DNA from: RUG14871 sp045539425
GTDB taxonomy: Bacteria > Bacillota_I > Bacilli_A > Erysipelotrichales > Erysipelotrichaceae
Length of the DNA: 64,000 nt
Reading direction: 5' to 3'
Assembly: GCA_045539425.1 (NCBI GenBank)
Contig: JAZQFH010000030.1
Location: 1 to 64,000, forward strand
The notes beneath the pieces were generated by a model, which did not search any database, was not told where the DNA came from, and was given only the letters and a program-made list of their open reading frames with translations. This document shows, piece after piece, positions 57,062-64,000 of this stretch (position 1 is its first letter; the number at the start of each line of letters is the position of its first letter). A program made the translations under genes and the position numbers.

Positions 57062-57090
57062 TTGACTTTGCATCACGGATATCATAAAAT
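57062..57090 (+). promoter_or_regulatory. Promoter of rpsD
   Basis: TTGACT and TAAAAT with a 17-base spacer; the transcript would carry a leader of about 170 bases. Confidence 0.82.
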
Positions 57091-57096
57091 ATACGA

Positions 57097-57268
57097 GCAT
57101 GAATAATGGCAGCATGCAAAGTTCCTGTAAATCAGCGTTTCTATCAGCTCAATATACTGTTGAAAAGTAGACTGGCTGCACAGTCGAAATCTTGAATAGA
57201 GACACCTTACGGGAGTAATTTGCACCTGTTGTTGTTTTAAGCCATTTAAAACACAAGGAGGAAATATT
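57097..57268 (+). promoter_or_regulatory. 5' leader of rpsD mRNA
   Basis: A long untranslated leader with helices GCATG / CATGC (near 57097-57117) and GACTG-GCTGCA-CAGTC (near 57170-57185), ending in AAGGAGG and the start codon. S4 autoregulates rpsD through its leader in Bacillus; the same is inferred here, not shown. Confidence 0.5.
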
Positions 57269-57871
57269 ATGGCACGCGTAAAAGGTCCTAACTATAAGGT
57301 TGCGAGAAGATTAAGCTTCTCCATCTTAGAGACAGGCAAAGAATTACAGAAGAGAACTTACATTCCGGGACAGCATGGTCCGACTAAGAGAGTCAAGTTA
57401 AGCAACTACGGCTTACAGCTCCGTGAAAAACAGAGAATCAGATTCATGTATCAGATGAACGAAAAACAGTTCGCAAATACATACAAGAGAGCTCTGAAGA
57501 TGCCGGGCAACACTGGTCACAACTTCTTAATCTTATTAGAAAGCCGCTTAGACAACATCGTCTACCGTTTAGGCTTCGCTACAACAAGACGTGGCGCAAG
57601 ACAGTTAGTCGGTCATGGTCACATCTTAGTTGATGGCAAGAAAGTTGACATCCCGTCCTTCCAGGTCAAACCGGGAATGGAAATCGAAGTTAAGGAAAAA
57701 TCCAAGAAGTTACAGGTCATCAACGACGCTCTTGAAAGCAAGATGACTACAGTCGCTTTCGTTGAATTAGATAAGGAAAACAAAAAAGGCAAATACGTCC
57801 GCTTACCGGAACGTAATGAACTGAACTCCGAAATCAACGAAGCTCTGGTTGTTGAATACTACAACAGATAA
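57269..57871 (+). CDS. rpsD: 30S ribosomal protein S4
   Basis: A primary 16S rRNA-binding protein. The 200 residues show the N-terminal GPNYKVARRL, the S4 RNA-binding domain RLDNIVYRLGFATTRRGARQ and LVGHGHILVDGKKVDIPSF. Leu codons are almost all TTA and Arg codons AGA/CGT, unlike neighbouring genes, which marks high expression. It is a stand-alone transcript with its own promoter and terminator. Confidence 0.98.
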   Translation: MARVKGPNYKVARRLSFSILETGKELQKRTYIPGQHGPTKRVKLSNYGLQLREKQRIRFMYQMNEKQFANTYKRALKMPGNTGHNFLILLESRLDNIVYRLGFATTRRGARQLVGHGHILVDGKKVDIPSFQVKPGMEIEVKEKSKKLQVINDALESKMTTVAFVELDKENKKGKYVRLPERNELNSEINEALVVEYYNR

Positions 57872-57913
57872 TCCTTCGCGGATCTTCTCAGTAACGTCAT
57901 TATTCAAAAAAGG

Positions 57914-57947
57914 AAAGCCCCGAAATCAGTTCGGGGCTTTTTCTTTC
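57914..57947 (+). terminator. Terminator of rpsD
   Basis: Perfect 10-bp stem AAAGCCCCGA / TCGGGGCTTT with a 7-base loop, then TTCTTTCC. Confidence 0.93.
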
Positions 57948-57957
57948 CCCTTCCGCA

Positions 57958-57984
57958 TAAAAAAAGGATACCCGAAGGTATCCT
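57958..57984 (-). terminator. Terminator of the murJ-type gene
   Basis: Stem AGGATACC / GGTATCCT with loop TTCG, then seven T on the minus strand. Confidence 0.93.
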
Positions 57985-57996
57985 GAATCGTACGAG

Positions 57997-59652
57997 TTAT
58001 TTGCGCTTGATGACGCGCTTGGCAATGCTGAAGAGATAGCTGATAAAGTTTGTCGTATCTACAAGATGGAAGATATCTTCCGGTACATGGAGGAAGCTTG
58101 TGGAAAGTACATATGCCGCAACTCCGACAACACCGTAGACGCCAAGTTCCACAAGTGCAATGAGTCTTGGCTGATCCGTTACGCGGATGCCGAAGAGCCA
58201 GAGCAGCTTGAAGGAAAGATACATGCATAAGACACCGACCGCCATCTTTTTCAGATGATCCCAGTACGGCGAGTAATCCACGTCATAGCTGTTTTTAATG
58301 GCCACAAGATTTAATCCCATAATCGTCAGAGAGCAGAGCGCGGAGCTTGTAATGGCGCCGGAGTAGCCCGTGTATTTGATTAGCGGGAAGAAGGTCACAA
58401 ACTTGACCAGGAAGCCGATCACCATATACGTCAGGTTCTGCCGTCTGAGACGCGTCGCCATGGCTAAGGATGTAATGATCGGAGAGATGGTTCCGAGCAA
58501 TCCCGTAATCGATGCCCAGCGCAGCACTTCGCCGCCTAAGACATAGGAGCTGTGCGCACCGTACATGACGTAGTAGATCTCAACGCCGATGCCAAAAAGG
58601 AAGAAGCAGAGCGGCAGGCCGAGATACGTCACGGAATCCAGTGCATCCAGAATGTATTTCTTCATCAGGTTCATGTCATTCTTCTCATAGGAAGTCGTGA
58701 CATAAGGGATGATGGCACTGGAATAGCCGATGACCAGAAAATGCGGAATGCTGGTCAGTTTGGAAGTGGTCAGATTCAGCATCGAAGTCAACAGCTTCGT
58801 CTCTTCCGCCGTATACCTGGCGGCATCCATCGCCTTTGAGAAGAAGAACGAGTTGACAATGCTCAGACTGTTTCCCAGAATCGAGGAAATCATAAACGGA
58901 ATCGAGAACGATAAGAGCTCTCTGGCCAGTGCCCGCTTTGACTGGGATTCCAGCAGTTGTGCCGACGCCTTGTCATCCATCTCCTTCATGATCTTTTTAC
59001 GGGTCGCATAGATATGGATTAAAGCCAGCACACTGGACACAAAGGCACTGAGTACCGCGCCATAGACCGCAAAGATGCCATCCTGCTTTAATATGGCAAC
59101 GGCCAGATAGCCGGCAGTCAATAAGAAACTGATGCGGCTGAACTGTTCAATGACCTGCGAGACGGAGTAGAGTCTGAGGTCTCTGAGTCCCTGGAAGTAC
59201 CCTCTCACCCCGCTTAAGAGCGGTACCGTGAAGAAGGCCAGCGAGATCAGCATCAGAACGATCTTTGTCTTCTGCAGATCCGCGGCAGACATATCGGCCG
59301 GCGTGATATAGCGGGCAATCGGGTCTAAGCCCAGCACAACGATGGCAACGCAGAGGAAACCGAATCCCAGCATAATGCCCTGTGAGAGCTTTTTGATATA
59401 CTGAATGGATTTATAGTCTTCCTTTAAGGCATATTTGGCAACCATGGTCGCAATGGCATAAGGCAGACCGGCTAGAGAGATGTTTAAGAGGTTCTCGTAT
59501 ACGCCGTATCCGTAGGAGTAAAACGCCAGGTTTGCCTCCCCTGCAAGCGCAGTAAAAGGAACCATATAAAACAGTCCCATTAGTTTTGTCACAAATATTC
59601 CCGCGGAACTCGTCAGAGCTCCGATAATCAGTGATTGTTTGTTATCTTCCAC
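57997..59652 (-). CDS. MurJ/SpoVB-type lipid-linked oligosaccharide flippase
   Basis: A MOP-superfamily membrane protein of 551 residues with about 14 hydrophobic segments. The motif RGYFQGLRDLRLYSVSQVIE (about 150-170) is typical of the YtgP/SpoVB branch, whose YtgP member is the lipid II flippase (MurJ) of Bacillus. The C-terminus is basic (AKRVIKRK). The start codon is GTG at 59652, with a modest AGCGGA 7 bases upstream. It follows the lipoprotein gene by 15 bases. A role in teichoic acid or capsule flipping is the alternative. Confidence 0.83.
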   Translation of the reverse strand: MEDNKQSLIIGALTSSAGIFVTKLMGLFYMVPFTALAGEANLAFYSYGYGVYENLLNISLAGLPYAIATMVAKYALKEDYKSIQYIKKLSQGIMLGFGFLCVAIVVLGLDPIARYITPADMSAADLQKTKIVLMLISLAFFTVPLLSGVRGYFQGLRDLRLYSVSQVIEQFSRISFLLTAGYLAVAILKQDGIFAVYGAVLSAFVSSVLALIHIYATRKKIMKEMDDKASAQLLESQSKRALARELLSFSIPFMISSILGNSLSIVNSFFFSKAMDAARYTAEETKLLTSMLNLTTSKLTSIPHFLVIGYSSAIIPYVTTSYEKNDMNLMKKYILDALDSVTYLGLPLCFFLFGIGVEIYYVMYGAHSSYVLGGEVLRWASITGLLGTISPIITSLAMATRLRRQNLTYMVIGFLVKFVTFFPLIKYTGYSGAITSSALCSLTIMGLNLVAIKNSYDVDYSPYWDHLKKMAVGVLCMYLSFKLLWLFGIRVTDQPRLIALVELGVYGVVGVAAYVLSTSFLHVPEDIFHLVDTTNFISYLFSIAKRVIKRK

Positions 59653-59667
59653 GTTTTAGTCCGCTTT

Positions 59668-60264
59668 CTATTCGCCGCTGTTTTCTTCCGGGGTTTCTTC
59701 TCCTTCCGCAGTACCCTCTTCCGCTGCAGGAGCTTCTTCTTCCTCGCTTTCCGCAGCCTGAGAGGCATAATCAACGGTGATATTGTAGTATTCCTTGGTC
59801 TCCCTGACTAAGAGATAATCTTTGTAGGAAACACGGATCTTCAGATTGACGACAGGATCTTCCGTGACGCCGCTGAGGATCACGCCTTTGACATACCCTC
59901 TTTCATGGTCGATCTGATACGGAACCATGTTGATGGAATCATTGTCCAGAATGCCGATCGTGGGCATCATCTTATTGGTCAGAGAGTATTCCAGATTGTT
60001 TTCAATCGCCATTACCTGAATGTCATACATGGCCCGCTGCGGATTGTCAATGGTGATATCGTAACGGTATTCCTTCTCGGAAAGCTGACTCATGGAAACA
60101 TCCAGATCATAATAGAGAGGTTCGTTTAAAAACGAGTCGTTGTCGCTGACCGTCTGATAGATATATTTATATTTTTCCATCTTGATATCTTCATCCGATT
60201 CTTTTCTGGCGCAGCCGCTCAGAAGAGAAACGAGTACAAGAAGAAAGATGAGTGATCTTTTCAT
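59668..60264 (-). CDS. Lipoprotein of unknown function
   Basis: The 198 residues start with a lipoprotein signal peptide (MKRSLIFLLVLVSLLSGC) with the lipobox LSGC and lipidated Cys18. The mature part looks like a beta-sandwich (YRYDITIDNPQRAMYDIQVM, VVNLKIRVSYKDYL), and the last 30 residues are an acidic Glu/Ala/Pro-rich tail. No family was recognised. It lies just upstream of the flippase gene with no terminator between, so it may assist envelope synthesis (inference). GAGGTG upstream of the ATG. Confidence 0.82.
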   Translation of the reverse strand: MKRSLIFLLVLVSLLSGCARKESDEDIKMEKYKYIYQTVSDNDSFLNEPLYYDLDVSMSQLSEKEYRYDITIDNPQRAMYDIQVMAIENNLEYSLTNKMMPTIGILDNDSINMVPYQIDHERGYVKGVILSGVTEDPVVNLKIRVSYKDYLLVRETKEYYNITVDYASQAAESEEEEAPAAEEGTAEGEETPEENSGE

Positions 60265-60316
60265 AAAAACACCTCTTTGGTTATTATATCATATTTCACG
60301 GAAAGAACATCCGTCA

Positions 60317-60964
60317 CTATTTCACGTGCCACCTGCGCCCGTCCGGCAAAAAGAAGATATCCCCTTCCATCACATTGATGACTACCCCGCTGTAAAGATC
60401 ACGGAGAATTGTTCTCTCATAATACCTGTAGTTATCTTCCTCATCTTCCCACCAATCGGCAAAATAAAGCGTTCTGCCTTCGCGGAAAAAGAAGCTTTCG
60501 TGCGGAGTAAGCGCAATATCCCTGCGCACCGGATAGTAAACGGAAAGAATATCATCCTTCTCGGAAGAAAGCGTCAGATCCACGCCGTGCAGCATGAGAT
60601 TATACGTTGTCACAATATCTCTCAGATTATAATGCAGACGGATCGTCACGCTTTTCGTCTTAGGATCCACTTCATAAAGATCCGCGCTTTCCTGCCTGAA
60701 ATCCACTGAGAGCACATCGATCTTTCCATCCGTAAACACCGGGTTGGAATGATAGGTATTCGCTCTGCGCTCAAACGGAATAAAGAGTTCTTCCGTCTTC
60801 GCATCAATGACATAAAGAAGCGAGCCTTCGGTATGTTTCTGAAGCTGATAGAGCTCATAGGCTTCATAGAGATCGCCGTGCGGGATATCCAGGGCGTAAT
60901 AAAAATTCTCCGAACCTTCAATCCGGTTAAGATACGTATTTCCGTTCAGATCAAATGTCTTCAT
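60317..60964 (-). CDS. Hypothetical protein
   Basis: A soluble 215-residue protein with no signal peptide, no membrane segment and no family recognised. It is rich in Tyr, Asp and Glu (for example DWWEDEEDNYRYYERT) and alternates short beta-type stretches, which might form a beta-propeller-like or sensor fold; this is a guess. GCGGAGG precedes the ATG, and an extended -10 TGGTATAAT lies at 60987-60995, so it is likely expressed alone. Confidence 0.72.
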   Translation of the reverse strand: MKTFDLNGNTYLNRIEGSENFYYALDIPHGDLYEAYELYQLQKHTEGSLLYVIDAKTEELFIPFERRANTYHSNPVFTDGKIDVLSVDFRQESADLYEVDPKTKSVTIRLHYNLRDIVTTYNLMLHGVDLTLSSEKDDILSVYYPVRRDIALTPHESFFFREGRTLYFADWWEDEEDNYRYYERTILRDLYSGVVINVMEGDIFFLPDGRRWHVK

Positions 60965-60986
60965 GGCTCATCCTCCGCTTATCCGT

Positions 60987-60995
60987 ATTATACCA
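60987..60995 (-). promoter_or_regulatory. Extended -10 promoter of the hypothetical gene
   Basis: TGGTATAAT on the minus strand about 22 bases before the start codon; weak -35. Confidence 0.5.
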
Positions 60996-61016
60996 TAGAA
61001 CCCTTTTTCCCTTATA

Positions 61017-61041
61017 AAACAAAAGGAAGCCTGAGCTTCCT
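61017..61041 (-). terminator. Terminator of the aldo/keto reductase-Gfo/Idh operon
   Basis: Stem GGAAGC-TCAG-GCTTCC followed by TTTTGTTTT on the minus strand, overlapping the stop codon. Confidence 0.82.
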
Positions 61042-62128
61042 ATTTCAGTATCCATTCATAACGAACGCGCTCATTGTTTTGGATTGCTTCTTTGAGCAGT
61101 ATTGCGGCGTAGGCGTCCATTAAGGCATTGGAAAGCGGATAAGGCTCTTCGCCTTCTCCCCTTACATAGTCTCCCATCTTCTTTAGTAAGATGGCGATGG
61201 CGGTTTCGTCTTCACCTAAAGCACAAAGACCAAACGGCGCTGCAAAGAGCTCCTCTGTGCCGAAAGTGATTTTTTCAACTTCGTGAACTTCCCTCAGGTT
61301 CGGATTCTCATATTCCGTCTGCGCAGTATGCCAGTCAACTTTCAGTGTCTCTTCCTTTGCGCTCAGATCCGCATCGAGATAGCGGATAGAGTCATTGAAT
61401 ACTTCGCCCTTCTCTCCCAGAACACGAATCGCAGAATAGCGGATTCTGGAGCGGTACTGCTCCGAGTCAAAGTCGTAATGACACGCTTTTGAGTTATCAA
61501 ATTCAAAGAGTGCCGTTACGCGCTTCTTTGTCGCGATGCGCCCGTCAGTGAATTTCTCATAACGTGAGAGCGTTTCAGTGACAGGGAAAGTGAACTCTTT
61601 CGCAGAGATGTAACATCCCGTTTTCGGATTTAATTCTAAATACATGCGCATCAGACTGAAGCCGTGATACTCGTGCGCCATGGAAAGATAGAGATAGTGC
61701 GGCGTACCGATTCTGCCGTTCTCAATCAGTTTTCCTCTTGCCTGATGCGTCGGATAGAGCTGATACTGCTCGGCAATGATGTGTTTTGCGCCTTTTTTAT
61801 GGTAATCCCATAACTTCAGGATCGTCTCTTTATCCAAAGCCGTCGGTGTTTCGGAAAGCACCGGAATGCCTTTCTCAAGATAGTGCATGCTGAGGGAGGC
61901 AACGGAAGCCTTATCCACGGCAACAACGACGAATTCCGGCTTTAACGAAAGCATCTCCTCTTCATTGATCAGTGTTTGAATACCGTACTCAAAGGCGATC
62001 TTTTCCGCCTTTTCCTTTGTGCGGCACAACAGTGCGCAAAGCTCAAACAGATGCGGCAAGGCTTTCGCAATGCGGACGTAGTACATCGCGCGCCAGCCGG
62101 AGCCGACAATCGCAAAGCGGATAGGCAT
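61040..62128 (-). CDS. Gfo/Idh/MocA family oxidoreductase
   Basis: A 362-residue NAD(P)-dependent oxidoreductase of unknown sugar substrate. The Rossmann motif FAIVGSGWRAMYYV (about 5-18) and the conserved PVLSETPTAL segment (EKP-type motif with ETP) are present, followed by the alpha/beta substrate domain (AEQYQLYPTHQ). The start at 62128 (MPIRFAIVG) lies just after the aldo/keto reductase stop; an ATG at 62143 overlapping that gene is equally possible, and neither has a strong SD. The pair probably shares a pathway. Confidence 0.85.
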   Translation of the reverse strand: MPIRFAIVGSGWRAMYYVRIAKALPHLFELCALLCRTKEKAEKIAFEYGIQTLINEEEMLSLKPEFVVVAVDKASVASLSMHYLEKGIPVLSETPTALDKETILKLWDYHKKGAKHIIAEQYQLYPTHQARGKLIENGRIGTPHYLYLSMAHEYHGFSLMRMYLELNPKTGCYISAKEFTFPVTETLSRYEKFTDGRIATKKRVTALFEFDNSKACHYDFDSEQYRSRIRYSAIRVLGEKGEVFNDSIRYLDADLSAKEETLKVDWHTAQTEYENPNLREVHEVEKITFGTEELFAAPFGLCALGEDETAIAILLKKMGDYVRGEGEEPYPLSNALMDAYAAILLKEAIQNNERVRYEWILK

Positions 62129-62129
62129 C

Positions 62130-63251
62130 TTATTTTGACTCATAGAGCTGTGCAAATTCCTCGAGGTAATCGCGGATGGAAAGGTGCTGCGGACAGTTGC
62201 CTTCGCACAAGCCGCAGTGCAGACACTCACTCGCCTTGCCGTGATTCAATGAGTAGCGCTCATAGTACATGTTGGTTTTCTTTTTCGTTACGGCATACAG
62301 ATTCAATAAGCCGAAGTATCCCGGAATATTGATGTTCATCGGGCAGACCTCCATGCAGTAGCGACAGCCCGTACAGGCCACCCGGATCGTCTGTTTCAGG
62401 ATGGCGGTAATCTTATCTACCAGCTCCCGTTCCCCGTCTGTCAGCGGCTCTAACGCTTCCATATAGGAGGTGTTGTCATCTAACTGACTCATCTCACTCA
62501 TCCCGCTTAAGACAACCTGTACCTGGCTGAGCGAGGCAACATAGCGTATGGCAAGGGAGGCCGCGGAAGGTATAATGCCTTTTTCCTTCTGATAGAACGC
62601 TTCAAAAAGCCGAGTGGCTTCTTGAGGCAGATTGGCAAGCGTACCACCTTTGACCGGTTCCATGACCGTGATCATTTTCCCGTGCCGCTTTGCCACTTCG
62701 TAACATTTTCCCGACTGTGCCACGGCTCCGTCCCAGTCCAGATAATTGATCTGCAGCTGAACGAAGTCCACTTCCGGATGATCCGTTAAAATCTGCTCCA
62801 GCGTCTCGGCGTCATCATGGAATGAGAAGCCGATCTGCTTCGCTTTCCCCTCTTCCTTGAGTTTTCTTATAAAGCCGAAGCCGTCCGTCTTCTGGACGAT
62901 GCCGTATTTGTCCTTGCCGATATTGTGCAAAAGATAATAGTCAAAATACTCCACGCCGCACTTCTGAAGCTGCTCATTAAAAATGCGGGGATAGTCCTCT
63001 TCTGAGCGAATCAGATAGAGCGGCATCTTATCTGCCAATACAAAGCTGTCGCGGGGATAACGTCTGACAAGCGCTTCCCTTACGGCAATCTCACTCTCTC
63101 CGTCATGATACGGATATGCGGTATCAAAATAGGTGAATCCTCTCTTCAGAAAGAGGTCCACCATGGTTTTAAACTGCTCTAAATCGATGCTTTTCGGATC
63201 TTCCTTTACCAGTAAAGGCAGACGCATCGTCCCGAATCCAAGTTTTTTCAT
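62130..63251 (-). CDS. Aldo/keto reductase with C-terminal 4Fe-4S motifs
   Basis: The 373 residues have an AKR TIM barrel (FDTAYPYHDGESE with the catalytic Tyr, LADKM for the Lys, and YYLLHN for the His) and a C-terminal ferredoxin-like extension. That extension has two cysteine clusters, CTGCRYCMEVCP and CLHCGLCEGNCP, which can bind two 4Fe-4S centres. Such fusions are common in anaerobes; the substrate is unknown. The start at 63251 (MKKLGFGTMRL) has AAGGAG 9 bases upstream. Confidence 0.9.
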   Translation of the reverse strand: MKKLGFGTMRLPLLVKEDPKSIDLEQFKTMVDLFLKRGFTYFDTAYPYHDGESEIAVREALVRRYPRDSFVLADKMPLYLIRSEEDYPRIFNEQLQKCGVEYFDYYLLHNIGKDKYGIVQKTDGFGFIRKLKEEGKAKQIGFSFHDDAETLEQILTDHPEVDFVQLQINYLDWDGAVAQSGKCYEVAKRHGKMITVMEPVKGGTLANLPQEATRLFEAFYQKEKGIIPSAASLAIRYVASLSQVQVVLSGMSEMSQLDDNTSYMEALEPLTDGERELVDKITAILKQTIRVACTGCRYCMEVCPMNINIPGYFGLLNLYAVTKKKTNMYYERYSLNHGKASECLHCGLCEGNCPQHLSIRDYLEEFAQLYESK

Positions 63252-63411
63252 ACGACCGGTCTCCTTAGAATTATTATAACGGAAGAGGCGTCCAAACATT
63301 ATAAAGTGAATCGTGAAATCCGATTTCACATGTTTCCAGCCGATTTTTCTTCTAATGAAGGATTTTTTTCATATAAAATGTTTCTGTATTTATTTTCGGG
63401 GGAAGATACGT

Positions 63412-64000
63412 ATGAAACAAAAGGAAATCTGGCTGATGCCGGATTATTTTGCCAAATTTCAATGCAAGGCGGATCAGTGCCGCCATACCTGCTGCCAGGC
63501 ATGGAATATTCCTGTCAGCCGCTCCGTCTATCAGAAGCTGATCACAACGGAGTGCTCAGCTGAACTTAACGACCGGCTTTCCCGGGCATTTATCATTCCG
63601 GAAACGGTAACGGAAGAGCGTTACCGCCTGATCGCTCACAACTATCTGGGAGAGTGTCCGATGTTAAAGGACGGGTTGTGCATGCTCTATAAAGAAAAGA
63701 CGGAAGAAGATCTGCCGAAGATCTGCCGGCTCTACCCGCGCGCATTCCGCAGAATCAATTCGCAGAATCTTGCCATCTGCTCGGGAAGCTGTGAACGCGT
63801 GGTGGAATTAATACAGTCAGAAGATTCGCTTCATCTTTCAGAGCATGAAGCCGATTACACTTCGGAGAGTGAAATCAAAATCTCTGAAGAAGGAATCCGG
63901 AAGATCCTGCAGTTTCAGTCAGTATTCCGCAATACGGAAACAACACTGGCAGAGCAGATCGAGAAAGTATGCCTTCTCGTAAATGAAGAGGAATATCTGA
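63412..64000 (+). CDS. FliB-like lysine N-methylase, partial (runs off the right edge)
   Basis: The first 196 codons are visible, with GGGGGAAG 6 bases before the ATG. Cysteine motifs match the flagellin lysine-N-methylase (FliB/YkgJ-like) family: QCKADQCRHTCCQAWNI (about 18-34), ECPMLKDGLCMLYK and LPKICRLYPRAF, followed by a later CSGSC. These likely hold an iron-sulfur centre. Methylation of surface lysines is the family role; the substrate here is unknown, and no flagellar gene is in the window. The gene has no stop before base 64000. Confidence 0.82.
   Translation, partial: MKQKEIWLMPDYFAKFQCKADQCRHTCCQAWNIPVSRSVYQKLITTECSAELNDRLSRAFIIPETVTEERYRLIAHNYLGECPMLKDGLCMLYKEKTEEDLPKICRLYPRAFRRINSQNLAICSGSCERVVELIQSEDSLHLSEHEADYTSESEIKISEEGIRKILQFQSVFRNTETTLAEQIEKVCLLVNEEEYL

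Noticed and set aside
1..64000. CRISPR arrays, tRNA genes, insertion sequences, prophage
   Set aside because: No regularly spaced repeats, cloverleaf-type genes, transposases or phage modules were found on reading both strands; XerC is the housekeeping type beside trmFO and topA.

Overview
The window reads as a stretch of chromosome from a low-to-mid GC Firmicute. The best fit is an Erysipelotrichia-like gut or oral anaerobe. This rests on the Gram-positive housekeeping set (EzrA, YlxM, RbgA, TrmFO, OhrR, LicT-type antiterminator, ParC/ParE), AGGAGG-type ribosome binding sites, sigma-A promoters and an unusually short SMC. The taxonomic placement is inference; no 16S gene is present. No prophage, CRISPR array, tRNA or rRNA gene was recognised. 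The only mobile DNA seen is the 5' end of a group IIC intron at the left edge.

Layout. 1-6.6 kb (minus): smc-ftsY-ylxM-ackA-nrnA operon, whose terminator carries the group IIC intron. 6.6-8.8 kb (minus): organic peroxide operon gpx-ohrR-cation efflux, behind a consensus promoter with an OhrR-like operator. 8.8-10 kb: alr. 10-13.1 kb (minus): ABC-F ATPase, nitroreductase-like and flavin reductase-like genes, preceded by a five-codon leader peptide and a mutually exclusive antiterminator/terminator (the most interesting signal in the window). 13.1-14.4 kb: small monocistronic units (heavy-metal-binding protein with a perfect operator palindrome, YunG, YegP). 14.4-18.9 kb: parE-parC. 19-22.8 kb (plus): plsY, an Eis-like acetyltransferase, a membrane-anchored glycerophosphodiesterase. 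22.8-33 kb (minus): a small membrane protein; then uppS-cdsA-dxr-rseP-galE, pyrH-frr, a LicT-type regulator, and rpsB-tsf, each unit bounded by clear terminators. 32.8 kb (plus): PfkB-type kinase. 33.8-47.8 kb (minus): information-processing genes iscS-thiI, ffh, rpsP-khpA-rimM-trmD, rplS, lepB, MBL hydrolase, rbgA-rnhB, dprA, topA-trmFO-xerC. 47.8-49.6 kb: ezrA. 49.7-57 kb: a beta-glucuronide utilisation cluster (PTS EIIBC, beta-glucuronidase, mannonate dehydratase, fructuronate reductase) with a divergent AraC-type regulator and a cre-like site between them. 57-64 kb: rpsD with a structured leader, a MurJ-type flippase with a lipoprotein gene, a hypothetical gene, two oxidoreductases, and a partial FliB-like lysine methylase gene running off the right edge.

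How the genes work together. Several clusters make envelope precursors: undecaprenyl diphosphate (uppS), CDP-diacylglycerol (cdsA), MEP isoprenoids (dxr), lysophosphatidate (plsY), D-alanine (alr) and a lipid II flippase candidate. Another block builds ribosomes and SRP (rpsB, tsf, rpsP, rimM, trmD, rplS, rbgA, ffh, ftsY). The accessory functions are stress and niche functions: peroxide defence, ribosome protection, and recovery of sugar acids from host glucuronides.

Start codons were chosen by ribosome binding sites where the longest reading frame ran into an upstream gene. Promoter and hairpin calls were read by eye, without energy calculation.
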